DNA of 64,000 nucleotides from Bradyrhizobium algeriense (lineage in GTDB: Bacteria > Pseudomonadota > Alphaproteobacteria > Rhizobiales > Xanthobacteraceae). Under the pieces are notes generated by a model. It had not been told where the DNA came from. It saw only the letters and a program-made list of their open reading frames with translations, and searched no databases. Location of the stretch: the NCBI RefSeq assembly GCF_003062295.1, contig NZ_PYCN01000019.1, positions 1 through 64,000 on the forward strand, written 5' to 3'. The translations under genes and the position numbers were made by a program. Shown in pieces: positions 1 to 8,678 of this stretch; position 1 is the stretch's first letter, and every line of letters begins with the position of its first letter.

Positions 1-46
1 GCGCCATCCGCTCCCACGCCGCGTCGCTCAAAACCAACCGATCCAT
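1..46 (-). CDS. IS5-family transposase, N-terminal fragment (runs off window)
   Basis: The reverse strand from the ATG at 46 reads MDRLVLSDAAWERMA before the window edge. This matches the opening of IS5-family DDE transposases, whose N-terminal domain usually begins with a short 'LSD..W..M.P' motif. Only 15 codons are visible, so I cannot say whether the gene is intact. It points out of the window, away from gpmA. Confidence 0.6.
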   Translation of the reverse strand, partial: MDRLVLSDAAWERMA

Positions 47-125
47 CACACCCAAGACTGCCTCCCCAAAAGCAGTCTTGAATCTGATTTGCCCCTAAAT
101 GGGAATCCTTAGAGTCCACACCACC
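1..125 (-). mobile_element. End of an IS5-like insertion sequence (boundary uncertain)
   Basis: The transposase start is preceded by a short inverted repeat, CAAGACTGC at 53-61 and GCAGTCTTG at 72-80, then an AT-richer stretch up to about 120. The host gene gpmA ends at 176, so the outer end of the element must lie between about 81 and 170. I could not fix the terminal inverted repeat or the target duplication because the other end is outside the window. Confidence 0.4.
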
Positions 126-134
126 TAGAGCCAT

Positions 135-166
135 GATGGGTATCGCTTCGCTCCACCCATCCTACA
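135..166. repeat. REP-like palindrome (GATGGG...CCCATC type)
   Basis: An imperfect palindrome with arms GATGGG (135-140) and CCCATC (156-161) around a TCGCTTCGCTC core. A near-identical copy lies at 39463-39493. It sits just past the 3' end of gpmA. Confidence 0.6.
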
Positions 167-175
167 CGCCCAAAC

Positions 176-799
176 TCACGCCGCCAGATCGACCTTCGTC
201 GCCACCGTCGAATCCGCATTCAACCGGTAGATCACCGGCACGCCGGTTGCGAGTTCGCGCTTCAAAATCTGCTCGGGCGTGAGCTTCTCCAGCACCATGA
301 TCAGCGCGCGCAGCGAATTGCCGTGGGCGGCGACCAGCGTGCGTTGTCCGCGCAGCACGCCGGGCAAAATCTCCTGCACGTAATACGGCAGCGCGCGCGC
401 CAGCGTGTCCTTCAGGCTTTCGCCACCGGGCGGCGGCACGTCGTAGGAGCGGCGCCAGACCAGCACCTGGTCCTCGCCCCATTTCTTGCGGGCGTCATCC
501 TTGTTGAGCCCGGAGAGGTCGCCGTAATCGCGTTCGTTGAGCGCGAGGTCCTTCGTCGTCGGCAGTCCGGTCTGCCCGATCTCGGCGAGCATCAGCTTCA
601 GCGTATGCTGGGCGCGCGTCAGGTCCGAGGTGAAGGCAACGTCGAACGTCAGCCCTTGCGCCTTTAATTTGCGGCCGGCCTCCTTGGCCTCAGTAATACC
701 CTGTTCGGTGAGGTCAGGGTCCTTCCAGCCGGTGAACAGGTTCTTCAAATTCCATTCGCTCTGCCCGTGACGCACGAGCACAAGAAGACGTTCGCTCAT
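176..799 (-). CDS. gpmA: 2,3-bisphosphoglycerate-dependent phosphoglycerate mutase
   Basis: Interconverts 3- and 2-phosphoglycerate in cytosolic glycolysis and gluconeogenesis. The 207-residue protein starts at the ATG at 799 and shows the family's RHGQSEWN motif, with the phospho-accepting His at residue 11, then the NLFTGWKDPDLTE segment, the LNERDYGDLSG loop with the acid/base Glu, and the second catalytic His in AAHGNSLRAL. It is somewhat shorter than the roughly 250-residue E. coli enzyme, as is usual for alphaproteobacterial versions. dapB lies 26 bases upstream on the same strand, so the two may be co-transcribed. The open frame continues upstream of 799 into the dapB region, but that extension has no family similarity. 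Confidence 0.95.
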   Translation of the reverse strand: MSERLLVLVRHGQSEWNLKNLFTGWKDPDLTEQGITEAKEAGRKLKAQGLTFDVAFTSDLTRAQHTLKLMLAEIGQTGLPTTKDLALNERDYGDLSGLNKDDARKKWGEDQVLVWRRSYDVPPPGGESLKDTLARALPYYVQEILPGVLRGQRTLVAAHGNSLRALIMVLEKLTPEQILKRELATGVPVIYRLNADSTVATKVDLAA

Positions 800-825
800 T
801 GAGTGGATTTTCCGTTGTTCGATTT

Positions 826-1641
826 CTAGAAGTCGGCCAGCCCGAGCACATCGGTCATCGTATAGAAGCCCGGCTTCCTGCCGTGCGCCCACAGCGCGGC
901 TTTCACCGCACCTTGCGCGAACATCGTCCGGTCTTCCGCACGATGGGTCAGTTCGATGCGCTCCATGGAGCCAGCGAAGATCACGCTGTGATCGCCAACA
1001 ACGGTACCGCCGCGCAAGCTCGCAAAGCCGATATCGCCCGGCCGGCGCGCGCCGGTATGTCCGTCGCGGCCTCGTGCGGAGCGCGCGTGCAGGTCGACGC
1101 CGCGGCCGGCGGCAGCGGCCTCGCCGAGCAGGAAGGCGGTGCCCGACGGCGCGTCGATCTTGGCCTTGTGGTGCATTTCGACGATTTCGATGTCGAAGCT
1201 TTCGTCCAGCGACTGCGCGACGCGCTTGACCAGCGCAGCGAGCAGATTGATGCCGAGGCTCATATTGCCTGACTGCACCACGACCGCGCGCTCGGTAACA
1301 CTCTTGATCACGGCCATGTCTGATGCCGACAGGCCGGTGGTTCCGACGATGTGCACGAGCCCGCGCTGGGCGGCAATCGCAACATTGGCAATGGTCGCCG
1401 CAGGGACGGTGAAATCCAGAATGCCGTCGGCATTGGCCGACAGCGTCCACAGGTCGGCCGAAAGCTTGATGCCGTTCTCCGGCAGGCCGGCGAGCACGCC
1501 GGCATCCTTGCCCAAAAGTTCCGAGCCCGGCGCTTCCAGCGCACCGGTCAAAACCGCGCCCGGCGTTTCCGAAATGACGCGCACCAGCGCGCGGCCCATC
1601 CGGCCGCCGGCCCCCGCAACGATCAATCGCATATCGGCCAT
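826..1641 (-). CDS. dapB: 4-hydroxy-tetrahydrodipicolinate reductase
   Basis: Catalyses the NAD(P)H-dependent reduction step of the diaminopimelate/lysine pathway, feeding peptidoglycan and lysine synthesis. The 271 residues begin with the Rossmann nucleotide-binding motif GAGGRMG (10-16). The family signature E-M-HH-K-A-K-I-DAPSGTA lies around residues 155-169, with H157/H158 and K161 as the catalytic and substrate-binding residues. The start at 1641 is supported by an AGAGGTGA ribosome-binding site a few bases upstream. Length is normal. gpmA follows in the same direction. Confidence 0.95.
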   Translation of the reverse strand: MADMRLIVAGAGGRMGRALVRVISETPGAVLTGALEAPGSELLGKDAGVLAGLPENGIKLSADLWTLSANADGILDFTVPAATIANVAIAAQRGLVHIVGTTGLSASDMAVIKSVTERAVVVQSGNMSLGINLLAALVKRVAQSLDESFDIEIVEMHHKAKIDAPSGTAFLLGEAAAAGRGVDLHARSARGRDGHTGARRPGDIGFASLRGGTVVGDHSVIFAGSMERIELTHRAEDRTMFAQGAVKAALWAHGRKPGFYTMTDVLGLADF

Positions 1642-1867
1642 GGTTTCACCTCTTTACGCCCTATAGCGGGACGAGGCCGTTCCGGCAACCAATCAGGCAG
1701 CCATCTGAGGCTTCCGAGCGACCATGCGGACCGGGCTCCGGACGAGCGAGGGGGCAAGCAGGACAGCGATCCTGTCCCTGATATTTCGATCCGGCGATGA
1801 TCCGTATTGTCGGCGCCCTGTCCGCCGGATCGAACCAGATGCCCCGGAGATCGGCCGCCCCTCGCCA
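1642..1867. other. Intergenic region between dapB and the peptidase gene
   Basis: About 225 bases that should hold the dapB promoter and the end of the type I secretion operon. The only structure I see is a small hairpin GGACAG-loop-CTGTCC near 1763-1779 without a U-run. I see no gene. Confidence 0.4.
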
Positions 1868-2908
1868 CTAGAGAGTGAGTTCCATGTCTTTCTTCAGGAC
1901 GACCCGGCCGTCGCGCTCGACAACATACGTGGCCTTGTAGGTGCCACGATCCCAGCCGGTCGCCGGACGCTTTCTGCCGGTAAACAACATGTACTGCGCC
2001 TTGTTCGCCTGAAGCTGTGGCGCTCGATTTTCGGCGATGACGTTCCCGAGCGGGTCCTTGATCGCCAGTTGTTGAGCGTCGCCCGTCTTCAGGCCGATAA
2101 CACGAATAAAAGCGACAATCGCCGCTGCGCCGGCGGACGGCACTTCCTTGTCCGCGCTTCCATCCTCGATGGATTCCATCGTCACCGGACCGCTCGCGAA
2201 GCCGGCGTTTAGAACGGCTCGCTCCTGATAGGCGAGTTGCGCGTGAAGCGCGGGGTGCCACAGCGGTTCGCCGCTACCGCATGAGCCGGCGGCAGCGCCA
2301 TAGGCGAAAGGATCGACGACCGCCCCATTGTGCCTGACCGTGAAATGCAGATGAGGATATTCGGTCAGTCCTGAAAGACCTACGCGGCCGAGCGGCTGCC
2401 CGGCTTTAACCACGTCGCCGGGCTTCACCACCAGGCTGCCGCTGGCCATATGGCAATACTGGGTTTCCCAGTGCTCCGCATGTTCGATCACAACGCCGTT
2501 GCCGCATTCGACATCGCGAACGGCTTCGCGCGCAGATTTGCTAAAGACGCCGTCCGGCGCATCGCCTCGGGTGCGAAGAACGCGACCACTTACGGAAGCG
2601 AGGACTTCCACGCCCGCCCTTTGCGACGCCAGTGACGGCAAGCGAAAGTCAGTCCCGTTATGGCCGTCATACGTCAGGGTACCGCACTTGAAGTCTCGCG
2701 CTGATGCTGACGGATCGGCATCAATATAATTCTGGATGTAGCAGGTGCGGCCAGGTTCGCAGGCGATTGGCATCCCCAATTGAATGCCCTGGGCGATCAC
2801 CTCGGAAGAAAGGCCAGAAGAAAGGCCAAGTGTCGCCGCCAAGGCAAAAGTTCGAGAAAAAGCCGCTCGGCGCATGGATTCCCGAGCCATCGTAAGTGGC
2901 TTGAGCAT
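1868..2908 (-). CDS. M23 (LytM-type) metallopeptidase, exported
   Basis: A 346-residue zinc peptidase expected to act on peptidoglycan cross-links in the periplasm. An N-terminal signal sequence (about residues 14-40) ends in a V-I-A-Q context. The M23 zinc motif is complete: H83 and D87 in GHNGTDFR, H153 in QYCHMAS, and H186-x-H188 in PHLHF. The last 110 or so residues form an extra beta-rich domain of unknown role. Its ATG overlaps the stop of the LuxR-type gene (TGATG), so it is translationally coupled as the last gene of the secretion operon. That placement suggests a role in opening or remodelling the wall for the secretion machine or its product, but this is inference. Confidence 0.85.
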   Translation of the reverse strand: MLKPLTMARESMRRAAFSRTFALAATLGLSSGLSSEVIAQGIQLGMPIACEPGRTCYIQNYIDADPSASARDFKCGTLTYDGHNGTDFRLPSLASQRAGVEVLASVSGRVLRTRGDAPDGVFSKSAREAVRDVECGNGVVIEHAEHWETQYCHMASGSLVVKPGDVVKAGQPLGRVGLSGLTEYPHLHFTVRHNGAVVDPFAYGAAAGSCGSGEPLWHPALHAQLAYQERAVLNAGFASGPVTMESIEDGSADKEVPSAGAAAIVAFIRVIGLKTGDAQQLAIKDPLGNVIAENRAPQLQANKAQYMLFTGRKRPATGWDRGTYKATYVVERDGRVVLKKDMELTL

Positions 2909-4176
2909 CAGTCCAGCGGCCGCCTGCCGGCCGTGTCAAGGTCAACCTCACTGTCGCCGTTCAAGCGGCAATCCGAGGACGCTGCGCCGACGGCCTTGTC
3001 GCGCGTCCCGGCGCCGAACGGCGATTGCGTGAGATGATAGAGCAGAAAGAACTCTGCCTGCCGATTGATCCCCAGTTTAAGCATGATGCGCTTGGTGTAG
3101 GTTCTGACGGTTGCCTCGGTCAACCGCAGGTCAGCACCGATGTCCCGTGGACTTTGGAACTGAAGAATCCGGGTAATGATCCGCTCTTCGGCCCAGTTCA
3201 GGCCGAAGGCGGAGGCAATACGGTGTGCCCCCAGCACCTCATCGAATTGCGGCACGATGACCAACGCTTTTCCCGCGTCGCAATGCATTGGTGCGGCGCC
3301 GATCTTGGCGAAGGCAAACTGCTGACGCTCCGTTGAGAGAGGCACCGTTGTGTTCAGCCAAACCTGGCCGGGCCGCGGGGCCAACGCCTCCCGGATTGCC
3401 TCCTTCAAATTCTCGGTTACCGGTCCGCTGGACCCTGCGAGGGTGCCGCCATCCACCCTGATAAGGTCGCCCTTTGCCAGCAGCGCCCGTCCACCCTGAT
3501 TTACCTCATGAACATGCAGGTCTTCGTCAACGACGAGGGCGGGAAAAGCCAGCTTTTCCAGCCATGTTTCTGCGTCTGGATGCTGATCCGGTGACCGCTG
3601 GGCAAGGGAATGCGCGGTTTCCCAAACCGTACGCACCGCGCGCGCTAGACAGGGGATTTCGGCCCGAGCGAGCGCGGTCTGCCGCCATCCCGCGACAAAC
3701 ACTATAGTTGACCTGTCGCGAGAGGAAAACCTCCCTATGACGGAATGACTATTTGTTCCTGGCTCGGAGCCGATCAACTTCCGCACAAAAGCGGTGCGCG
3801 CGTTGACGGGTTCGAGAAGAGAGCAATCGGCGCCAGCGCCCTTGCGGGCAATTCGCGCGACGGTCGTGGAGCATGACGGATCGATTGTGGCGTGTCCGAT
3901 CCGAAACTCTTCAATCTCTGACCCGCCCGCGCACGACATGACCGCGACGTAGCAACTCTTGCAATCGAAAAGCTCGGCAACAGCCTTGCCAAAGTATTCC
4001 ATTGCACTTTGGTTTCGACCTTGCTCCGCAGCCTGTCCTATATGCGGCTCGTCGGCGTCCTGAAAAGGCTCGCCGCACTCAGCGTGATTGACGCGAAATC
4101 GATTCTGCCTGAAGGGCAATGCTTTGCTGCTCTCATGCATGGGCGCCTCCCGCAATACTGGTGCAGCCGGACTCAT
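2908..4176 (-). CDS. LuxR-type transcriptional regulator with PAS-like sensor
   Basis: A 422-residue regulator. The C-terminal part (about 325-382) is a LuxR/NarL helix-turn-helix: it contains DIGADLRLTEATVRTYTKRI followed by a MLKLGINRQAE segment, the usual recognition-helix region. The central part (about 205-310) looks like a degenerate PAS fold (FPALVVDEDLHVHEVN). The N-terminal 190 residues may be GAF-like; I cannot assign a ligand. It starts nine bases after the HlyD stop, so it belongs to the secretion operon and may regulate the operon itself. A C-terminal tail of about 40 polar residues follows the DNA-binding domain. An AHL-binding autoinducer domain is not apparent. Confidence 0.75.
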   Translation of the reverse strand: MSPAAPVLREAPMHESSKALPFRQNRFRVNHAECGEPFQDADEPHIGQAAEQGRNQSAMEYFGKAVAELFDCKSCYVAVMSCAGGSEIEEFRIGHATIDPSCSTTVARIARKGAGADCSLLEPVNARTAFVRKLIGSEPGTNSHSVIGRFSSRDRSTIVFVAGWRQTALARAEIPCLARAVRTVWETAHSLAQRSPDQHPDAETWLEKLAFPALVVDEDLHVHEVNQGGRALLAKGDLIRVDGGTLAGSSGPVTENLKEAIREALAPRPGQVWLNTTVPLSTERQQFAFAKIGAAPMHCDAGKALVIVPQFDEVLGAHRIASAFGLNWAEERIITRILQFQSPRDIGADLRLTEATVRTYTKRIMLKLGINRQAEFFLLYHLTQSPFGAGTRDKAVGAASSDCRLNGDSEVDLDTAGRRPLD

Positions 4177-4185
4177 GCCGGCGGC

Positions 4186-5520
4186 CTAGTGCTCCCTAAA
4201 CGCGCGGTCGATGCGTAGTTCCATCGGCTGCAGTAGATACTGCGCAAAAGTTCGTTCTCCCGTTTCAACAAATATTTCAACGGGCATTCCGGGTAGCAAT
4301 GACGAAAGATACGAGGAGGTCGGCGCGTTGATATCGAGCTCCACTTCCGCCATGTAAGAGGTAACGCCACTCTTGGCGTCGGTCAGCGCGTCTGCCGCCA
4401 CGGCCACGACTTTTCCAGCGAGTATGGGCCGACGACGAATATTCAGCGCGTGAACCCGCACGCGCGCGGTCTGTCCGGCATGAACTTCTTCCCGATCCAT
4501 TGGCTTCAATGACGCTTCGATGACAAGCCGATCTTCCGTCGGAACTATTTCCAGGAGGGTTTCGCGGGGTGCAAGCACGGCGCTGAGATCCCTGCTGTTG
4601 AGGCCAACGATCTTCCCACTCTCCGGGGCGCGCAATTCAGACCGGCCAAGCTGATCGCGCAACGCGGCAATTCGATGTCGAAGATCGCCAATGGCCTCGC
4701 TCGTCGCATGCTGCTGCTTGGCGGTTTCCTGATTCTGATTGAAGCCGAGCTGCCGACGCCTGTCCTCCAGCTCCGCCATTTTGCCTCTCATCTCCGCCAC
4801 CGATGCCGAGTTGCGGGCAATCTGTCCGCTGGCCTCGGCTTCGGCTCGTTTCAAGGCCAGCACGCGTGGCTTTCGGGCGAGGCCCTTTGCCAGAAGGTAG
4901 CTCGTATCGGCTATCTCTTCTTGCAATAACTTGAGTTGTTGCTCGACACCTTTGGTGTTGCTTTCGAGGCCTCGGATCGAGTCCGTCAATTGCAGCATCT
5001 GCTGATCGATCATCTTACGCTCGTTCTCGATCGCGGCCAGCCGTGCTGCGAACTCGGCTTCCTGTGTCTGCATGGCAATTCGAGCCGACGTATGGCTCAC
5101 GTTCTGCTTCAGTTCGTCGGGGAACAAGATCGATTCGGCGCGGGTCTGTTCCGCCGCCAGCCGCGCCTCCATCGCGAGAGCCGCAAAATATTTTGTCTCG
5201 AGCGAGCCAAGGGTTGCTTCGATCTGCGTGGTGTCAAGCCGCGCGATGAGCTGGCCGGTCGTGACCTGATCGTTTTCCCTGATGTGAATTGACTTTATTA
5301 TCCCTCCCTCGAGATGCTGGACTGCCTTGCGCTTCGAATGAACCTTTATGACGCCTGGCGCAACAACCGCGCCGCGAAGCGGAACCGTCGTGGCCCACAC
5401 GCCGAAGCCGCAAAATTGCAGAATGAGCAGCACACATCCCCATCCGATGATCCGCCCTATATCGGATCGCGGTCGTTCCTTGCGGGAAACGACGGCTGGA
5501 TAATCCGGCCCCTGAGTCAT
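4186..5520 (-). CDS. HlyD-family type I secretion periplasmic adaptor
   Basis: Membrane fusion protein that joins the inner-membrane ABC transporter to an outer-membrane TolC-like channel. The 444 residues show a short cytoplasmic N-terminus, one transmembrane segment (about 25-46), a lipoyl/barrel region (VHSKRKAVQHLEGGII), a long coiled-coil hairpin rich in Ala, Glu, Leu and Gln (about 100-290), the return barrel, and a C-terminal beta domain with the SYLSSLLPGMPVEIFVETGERT motif typical of the PrtE/HlyD family. Its ATG overlaps the stop of the ABC transporter gene (ATGA). No outer-membrane TolC gene lies nearby, so one from elsewhere must serve. Confidence 0.92.
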   Translation of the reverse strand: MTQGPDYPAVVSRKERPRSDIGRIIGWGCVLLILQFCGFGVWATTVPLRGAVVAPGVIKVHSKRKAVQHLEGGIIKSIHIRENDQVTTGQLIARLDTTQIEATLGSLETKYFAALAMEARLAAEQTRAESILFPDELKQNVSHTSARIAMQTQEAEFAARLAAIENERKMIDQQMLQLTDSIRGLESNTKGVEQQLKLLQEEIADTSYLLAKGLARKPRVLALKRAEAEASGQIARNSASVAEMRGKMAELEDRRRQLGFNQNQETAKQQHATSEAIGDLRHRIAALRDQLGRSELRAPESGKIVGLNSRDLSAVLAPRETLLEIVPTEDRLVIEASLKPMDREEVHAGQTARVRVHALNIRRRPILAGKVVAVAADALTDAKSGVTSYMAEVELDINAPTSSYLSSLLPGMPVEIFVETGERTFAQYLLQPMELRIDRAFREH

Positions 5521-7289
5521 CGAGGAGTTCCCCTCACGGTCAGTTTCTGAGGTTCCGCTTGATGCCGGATTACGTGCGGCTTCGACACGGATGAAGTGAC
5601 AGGCAGGCGAAGAACTTCAGCAGGCGGCCCGAAGGCGAGCTGCGCGCCATCCCTCAAGAGGAGCACTGCATCGGCGATGGTCAATAGTCGGGGCCGGTGG
5701 GTGACAATCACCAGCGTCGCGCCGCGCGCTTTGGCCAGCTCAATGGCGGAGCAAAGTGCTTGCTCGCCGTCCGGGTCGAGATTGGAATTCGGCTCGTCCA
5801 GCAGGATCAATTTGCGATTGCCAAAGAACGCGCGGGCAAGACCGATACGCTGGCGCTGACCACCAGAAAGCTTGTTACCGTCGCGTCCTATCTCGGTCTG
5901 GTAGCCGGCCGGCAGAGACAGGATCATCTCATGCGCCTGCGCGAGCGTGGCCGCGGCCACGATGTCCTCGTCCCGCGCTTGGTCGTCAAAGCCGGCGATG
6001 GCTTCGGCCACGGTGCCGCCCAGCAGCTGCACTTCCTGAGGAAGATAGCCAACAAACTGCCCAAGCTGCTCGGGGTCCCAGTCATGCAGGGCTGCGCTGT
6101 CCAGCCGGATCGTGCCGCCGCTCGGTCGTTCCAGCCCCGCCATCAGACGCAGCAAGGTCGATTTTCCAGCGCCAGTCGGGCCGATGACGACAACAATCTC
6201 GGAAGGCTGGCACTCAAACGTGACGCCTGCGAGGATCGGGCGCTGCGCCGTGGCCATCCGATAGGTCACCCGCTTCACTTCGACCCTCCCGGAGGGGGAC
6301 GGCAGCAGCGTACGCCTCTCTCGAACAAGCATCGGAACTGCGGCTGCCTGAACCTGCTTCCAGGCCTCATGCGCGGATGCAAGAGCGCGCCATGCCGAGA
6401 TCAGGCCCTCCATCGGCTGCAGTGTGCGGGCGATCAGGATCGAGCTCGCAATCAGACTGCCCGCCAGCACTTCGTTCTGAAGCACGAGCCAGGCACCTGC
6501 GGCGATTGCGGCAACCTGCAATATCGTTCTCACCATGCGCGCCACCGCGCCGATGGCATAAACCCGCTCGCTGGCTCGAACCACAGGCGACAAGGCCTGG
6601 TCGTTGAGGTCCATGAATTCGCGAATCGCACCTCTGGTCCAGCCCATCGCGCGCACCAGGGCGGAATGCCGGACAATTCCGTCAAGAGTAGCCTGGGTCT
6701 TCTGTGCGGCCTGGTACGCCTGTGCGATTTCGGCGCGGGCAATCCAGCGGCTCGCGATGCCCATGGTGAGCATAATTGCCGTTCCGATCAGCGCGATCAC
6801 GCCGTACCAGGGATGCAGGAAGAAGAGGATGAGAATGAATGCTGGAAGAAAGGGAGCGTCGAGCAGCGCTACAACCGTTGTGCTGGACAGGAACGTCCTC
6901 AACTCGCGCACCCTGGCAAGATCGTGCGTCCTGCCCCCGTCGCCGCGGTTGGTGGCATCAACGATCGTGCTTTCGAGCACAATGGGAGCGAGATGCCGCT
7001 CGAATCTGACGGCGAAGCGACTGAGCAGCCGGCTGCGCAGGGTGTCGAACGCAGCGCCGAAGACAAGGGAGGTTGCAGCGATGATGGTGAGGCCGACAAG
7101 CGTTTCGACGCTGCCGCTGCTGATCACTCGATCGAACACTTCAATGGAATAGAGCGGCAGGACCAGAAGCAGCACGTTGATGGACACGCTAAAGGCGGCG
7201 ATCCACGCCAACGCGGATCGTCCCGGAATCAATCCAAGCAGCGACCTTTGAGCAGACGCTGAGGTTTCACAACGATTACGCAAATACAT
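5517..7289 (-). CDS. Type I secretion ABC transporter, permease/ATPase (PrtD-like)
   Basis: Energises export of the RTX protein across the inner membrane. The 590 residues hold an N-terminal transmembrane domain (helices within about 25-300) and a C-terminal ATPase domain: Walker A GPTGAGKST (370-378), signature LSGGQ (474-478), Walker B LILLDEP (494-500), and the switch His in VTHRPR. There is no N-terminal C39-like peptidase-type domain, so it resembles the PrtD/AprD class used for RTX proteases and lipases rather than HlyB. It lies 84 bases downstream of the RTX gene and overlaps the adaptor gene by four bases. Confidence 0.93.
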   Translation of the reverse strand: MYLRNRCETSASAQRSLLGLIPGRSALAWIAAFSVSINVLLLVLPLYSIEVFDRVISSGSVETLVGLTIIAATSLVFGAAFDTLRSRLLSRFAVRFERHLAPIVLESTIVDATNRGDGGRTHDLARVRELRTFLSSTTVVALLDAPFLPAFILILFFLHPWYGVIALIGTAIMLTMGIASRWIARAEIAQAYQAAQKTQATLDGIVRHSALVRAMGWTRGAIREFMDLNDQALSPVVRASERVYAIGAVARMVRTILQVAAIAAGAWLVLQNEVLAGSLIASSILIARTLQPMEGLISAWRALASAHEAWKQVQAAAVPMLVRERRTLLPSPSGRVEVKRVTYRMATAQRPILAGVTFECQPSEIVVVIGPTGAGKSTLLRLMAGLERPSGGTIRLDSAALHDWDPEQLGQFVGYLPQEVQLLGGTVAEAIAGFDDQARDEDIVAAATLAQAHEMILSLPAGYQTEIGRDGNKLSGGQRQRIGLARAFFGNRKLILLDEPNSNLDPDGEQALCSAIELAKARGATLVIVTHRPRLLTIADAVLLLRDGAQLAFGPPAEVLRLPVTSSVSKPHVIRHQAEPQKLTVRGTPR

Positions 7290-7332
7290 GAGTGGCCGGC
7301 ACTATCACTAACTGAGTATTGCAGAAGGCCGG

Positions 7333-7360
7333 AGCGGGGCGGCCCGGCAGCCACCCCGCT
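7333..7360 (-). terminator. GC-rich hairpin between RTX gene and its transporter
   Basis: Arms AGCGGGG and CCCCGCT (7333-7339 and 7354-7360) lie between the RTX stop and the transporter start. There is no clear U-run, so it is more likely an mRNA-stabilising or partial-stop element that would let the secreted protein outnumber its transporter. Confidence 0.35.
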
Positions 7361-7373
7361 GAATTATTGGATG

Positions 7374-8678
7374 TTAGACGACTTGGATAGCGTCATAACC
7401 TGCGGCAGCGTTGATGTCGGCGATCGAATCGAATTCCGTTCCGGCGCCACCCGTAATGCCGTCGAGCGTGATGGTGCCGAAGCCGAAGTCGAGCGTCGTG
7501 TTGGTGCCGTCGTCGACCACCACGATGGTGGTTGGATCGAACGCCGGATCGGCATCGACGTTGACTTCATCGCCGTCAGCAAAGCTCAGGTCGGTGACTT
7601 CATCGTCGCCGAAGTTGGTGGCAGTGTTGTCGCCGAAATTGTGCGTGTCGGTGCCTGCACCGCCTGTATGCATATCGTCGCCGAGACCGCCGTTAAGTAC
7701 GTCGGCACCGTTGCCGCCGTCCAACTCATCGTCGCCCGCGTTACCGTTCAGGACGTCGTTGCCTGCGTCGCCGGCGAGGGTATCGTCTCCGTCCCCGCCA
7801 TTGAGCAAATCAATACCGGCACCGCCCGCGAGCGTATCATCTCCGGCATCGCCTTCCAGCAGATCGTCGCCTGCGCCACCGGCAAGTTCGTCCGCACCGA
7901 CGCCGCCGGACATCGCGTCATTGCCGTCACCACCGTCCAAGGTGTCATCGCCGGCGTTGCCGAACATGATGTCGTCACCGACGCCGCCGTTCAGGATATC
8001 GTCATCCGCGCCGCCATTGAGCGTGTCGTTGCCAGCTTCCCCGTTCAGCGTGTCGTTGCCGACACCGCCGTTCAGGATGTCGTCATCCGCGCCGCCGTTG
8101 AGCGTGTCGTTGCCGAGACCGCCATTCAGCGTGTCGATTCCTGCATCGCCGTTCAGGGTATCATCGCCAACGTTGCCGTTGAGCGTGTCATCGCCGTCGC
8201 CGCCGTTCAATGTGTCGTCGCCGGCATTCCCATTCAGCGTATCATTGCCGGCTTCACCAGAGAGGGTATCGACGCCCGCGCCGCCGTTTATGGTGTCATC
8301 ACCAGCTCCGCCGAGGATGGTGTCGTCACCGGCGTCACCATCGAGCACATCGTTGTCAGCTCCGCCGTCGATACTATCGTCGCCCGCGTTACCGTGGATC
8401 GCGTCGACGCCGGCGTTCCCTGACAGCAAATCATCTCCCGCGCCGCCGTTGATTTCGTCGTCGCCATCGCCGCCGGCGATCGTATCGATGCCGGCATTGC
8501 CGTTCAGGATGTCGTTGTCGGCGCCGCCATCGATATCGTCGTCACCTGCGCCGCCATTGACAAGGTCGGCACCAGCCAAACCGGTTATGGTGTCATCGCC
8601 TTGCAGGCCGTTGATCTCATCGGGATCCGGCGTGCCAACTAATACGTCATTGCCTGCTGTTCCATCGATAAGTGCCAT
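7374..8678 (-). CDS. RTX calcium-binding repeat protein, type I secretion substrate
   Basis: A 434-residue protein of which roughly residues 5-345 are tandem hemolysin-type nonapeptides of the form GGxGxDxLx (for example GNDTLNGGA). In the presence of calcium such repeats fold into a beta roll outside the cell. There is no recognisable enzymatic or adhesin domain before the repeats. The last 85 or so residues are acidic and beta-rich and end in DAIQVV, consistent with an uncleaved C-terminal secretion signal. A strong AAAGGAG ribosome-binding site precedes the ATG at 8678. It is the first gene of the operon with the transporter and adaptor. The DNA repeats produce long antisense open frames that are not real genes. 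Confidence 0.92.
   Translation of the reverse strand: MALIDGTAGNDVLVGTPDPDEINGLQGDDTITGLAGADLVNGGAGDDDIDGGADNDILNGNAGIDTIAGGDGDDEINGGAGDDLLSGNAGVDAIHGNAGDDSIDGGADNDVLDGDAGDDTILGGAGDDTINGGAGVDTLSGEAGNDTLNGNAGDDTLNGGDGDDTLNGNVGDDTLNGDAGIDTLNGGLGNDTLNGGADDDILNGGVGNDTLNGEAGNDTLNGGADDDILNGGVGDDIMFGNAGDDTLDGGDGNDAMSGGVGADELAGGAGDDLLEGDAGDDTLAGGAGIDLLNGGDGDDTLAGDAGNDVLNGNAGDDELDGGNGADVLNGGLGDDMHTGGAGTDTHNFGDNTATNFGDDEVTDLSFADGDEVNVDADPAFDPTTIVVVDDGTNTTLDFGFGTITLDGITGGAGTEFDSIADINAAAGYDAIQVV

Noticed and set aside
176..1450. A minus-strand frame of 424 codons reaching from dapB into gpmA
   Set aside because: Only its last 207 codons are gpmA; the upstream part overlaps dapB in another frame and has no family similarity.
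7374..8678. CRISPR-like regular spacing
   Set aside because: The period is due to RTX nonapeptide codons; there are no unique spacers between identical repeats and no cas genes.
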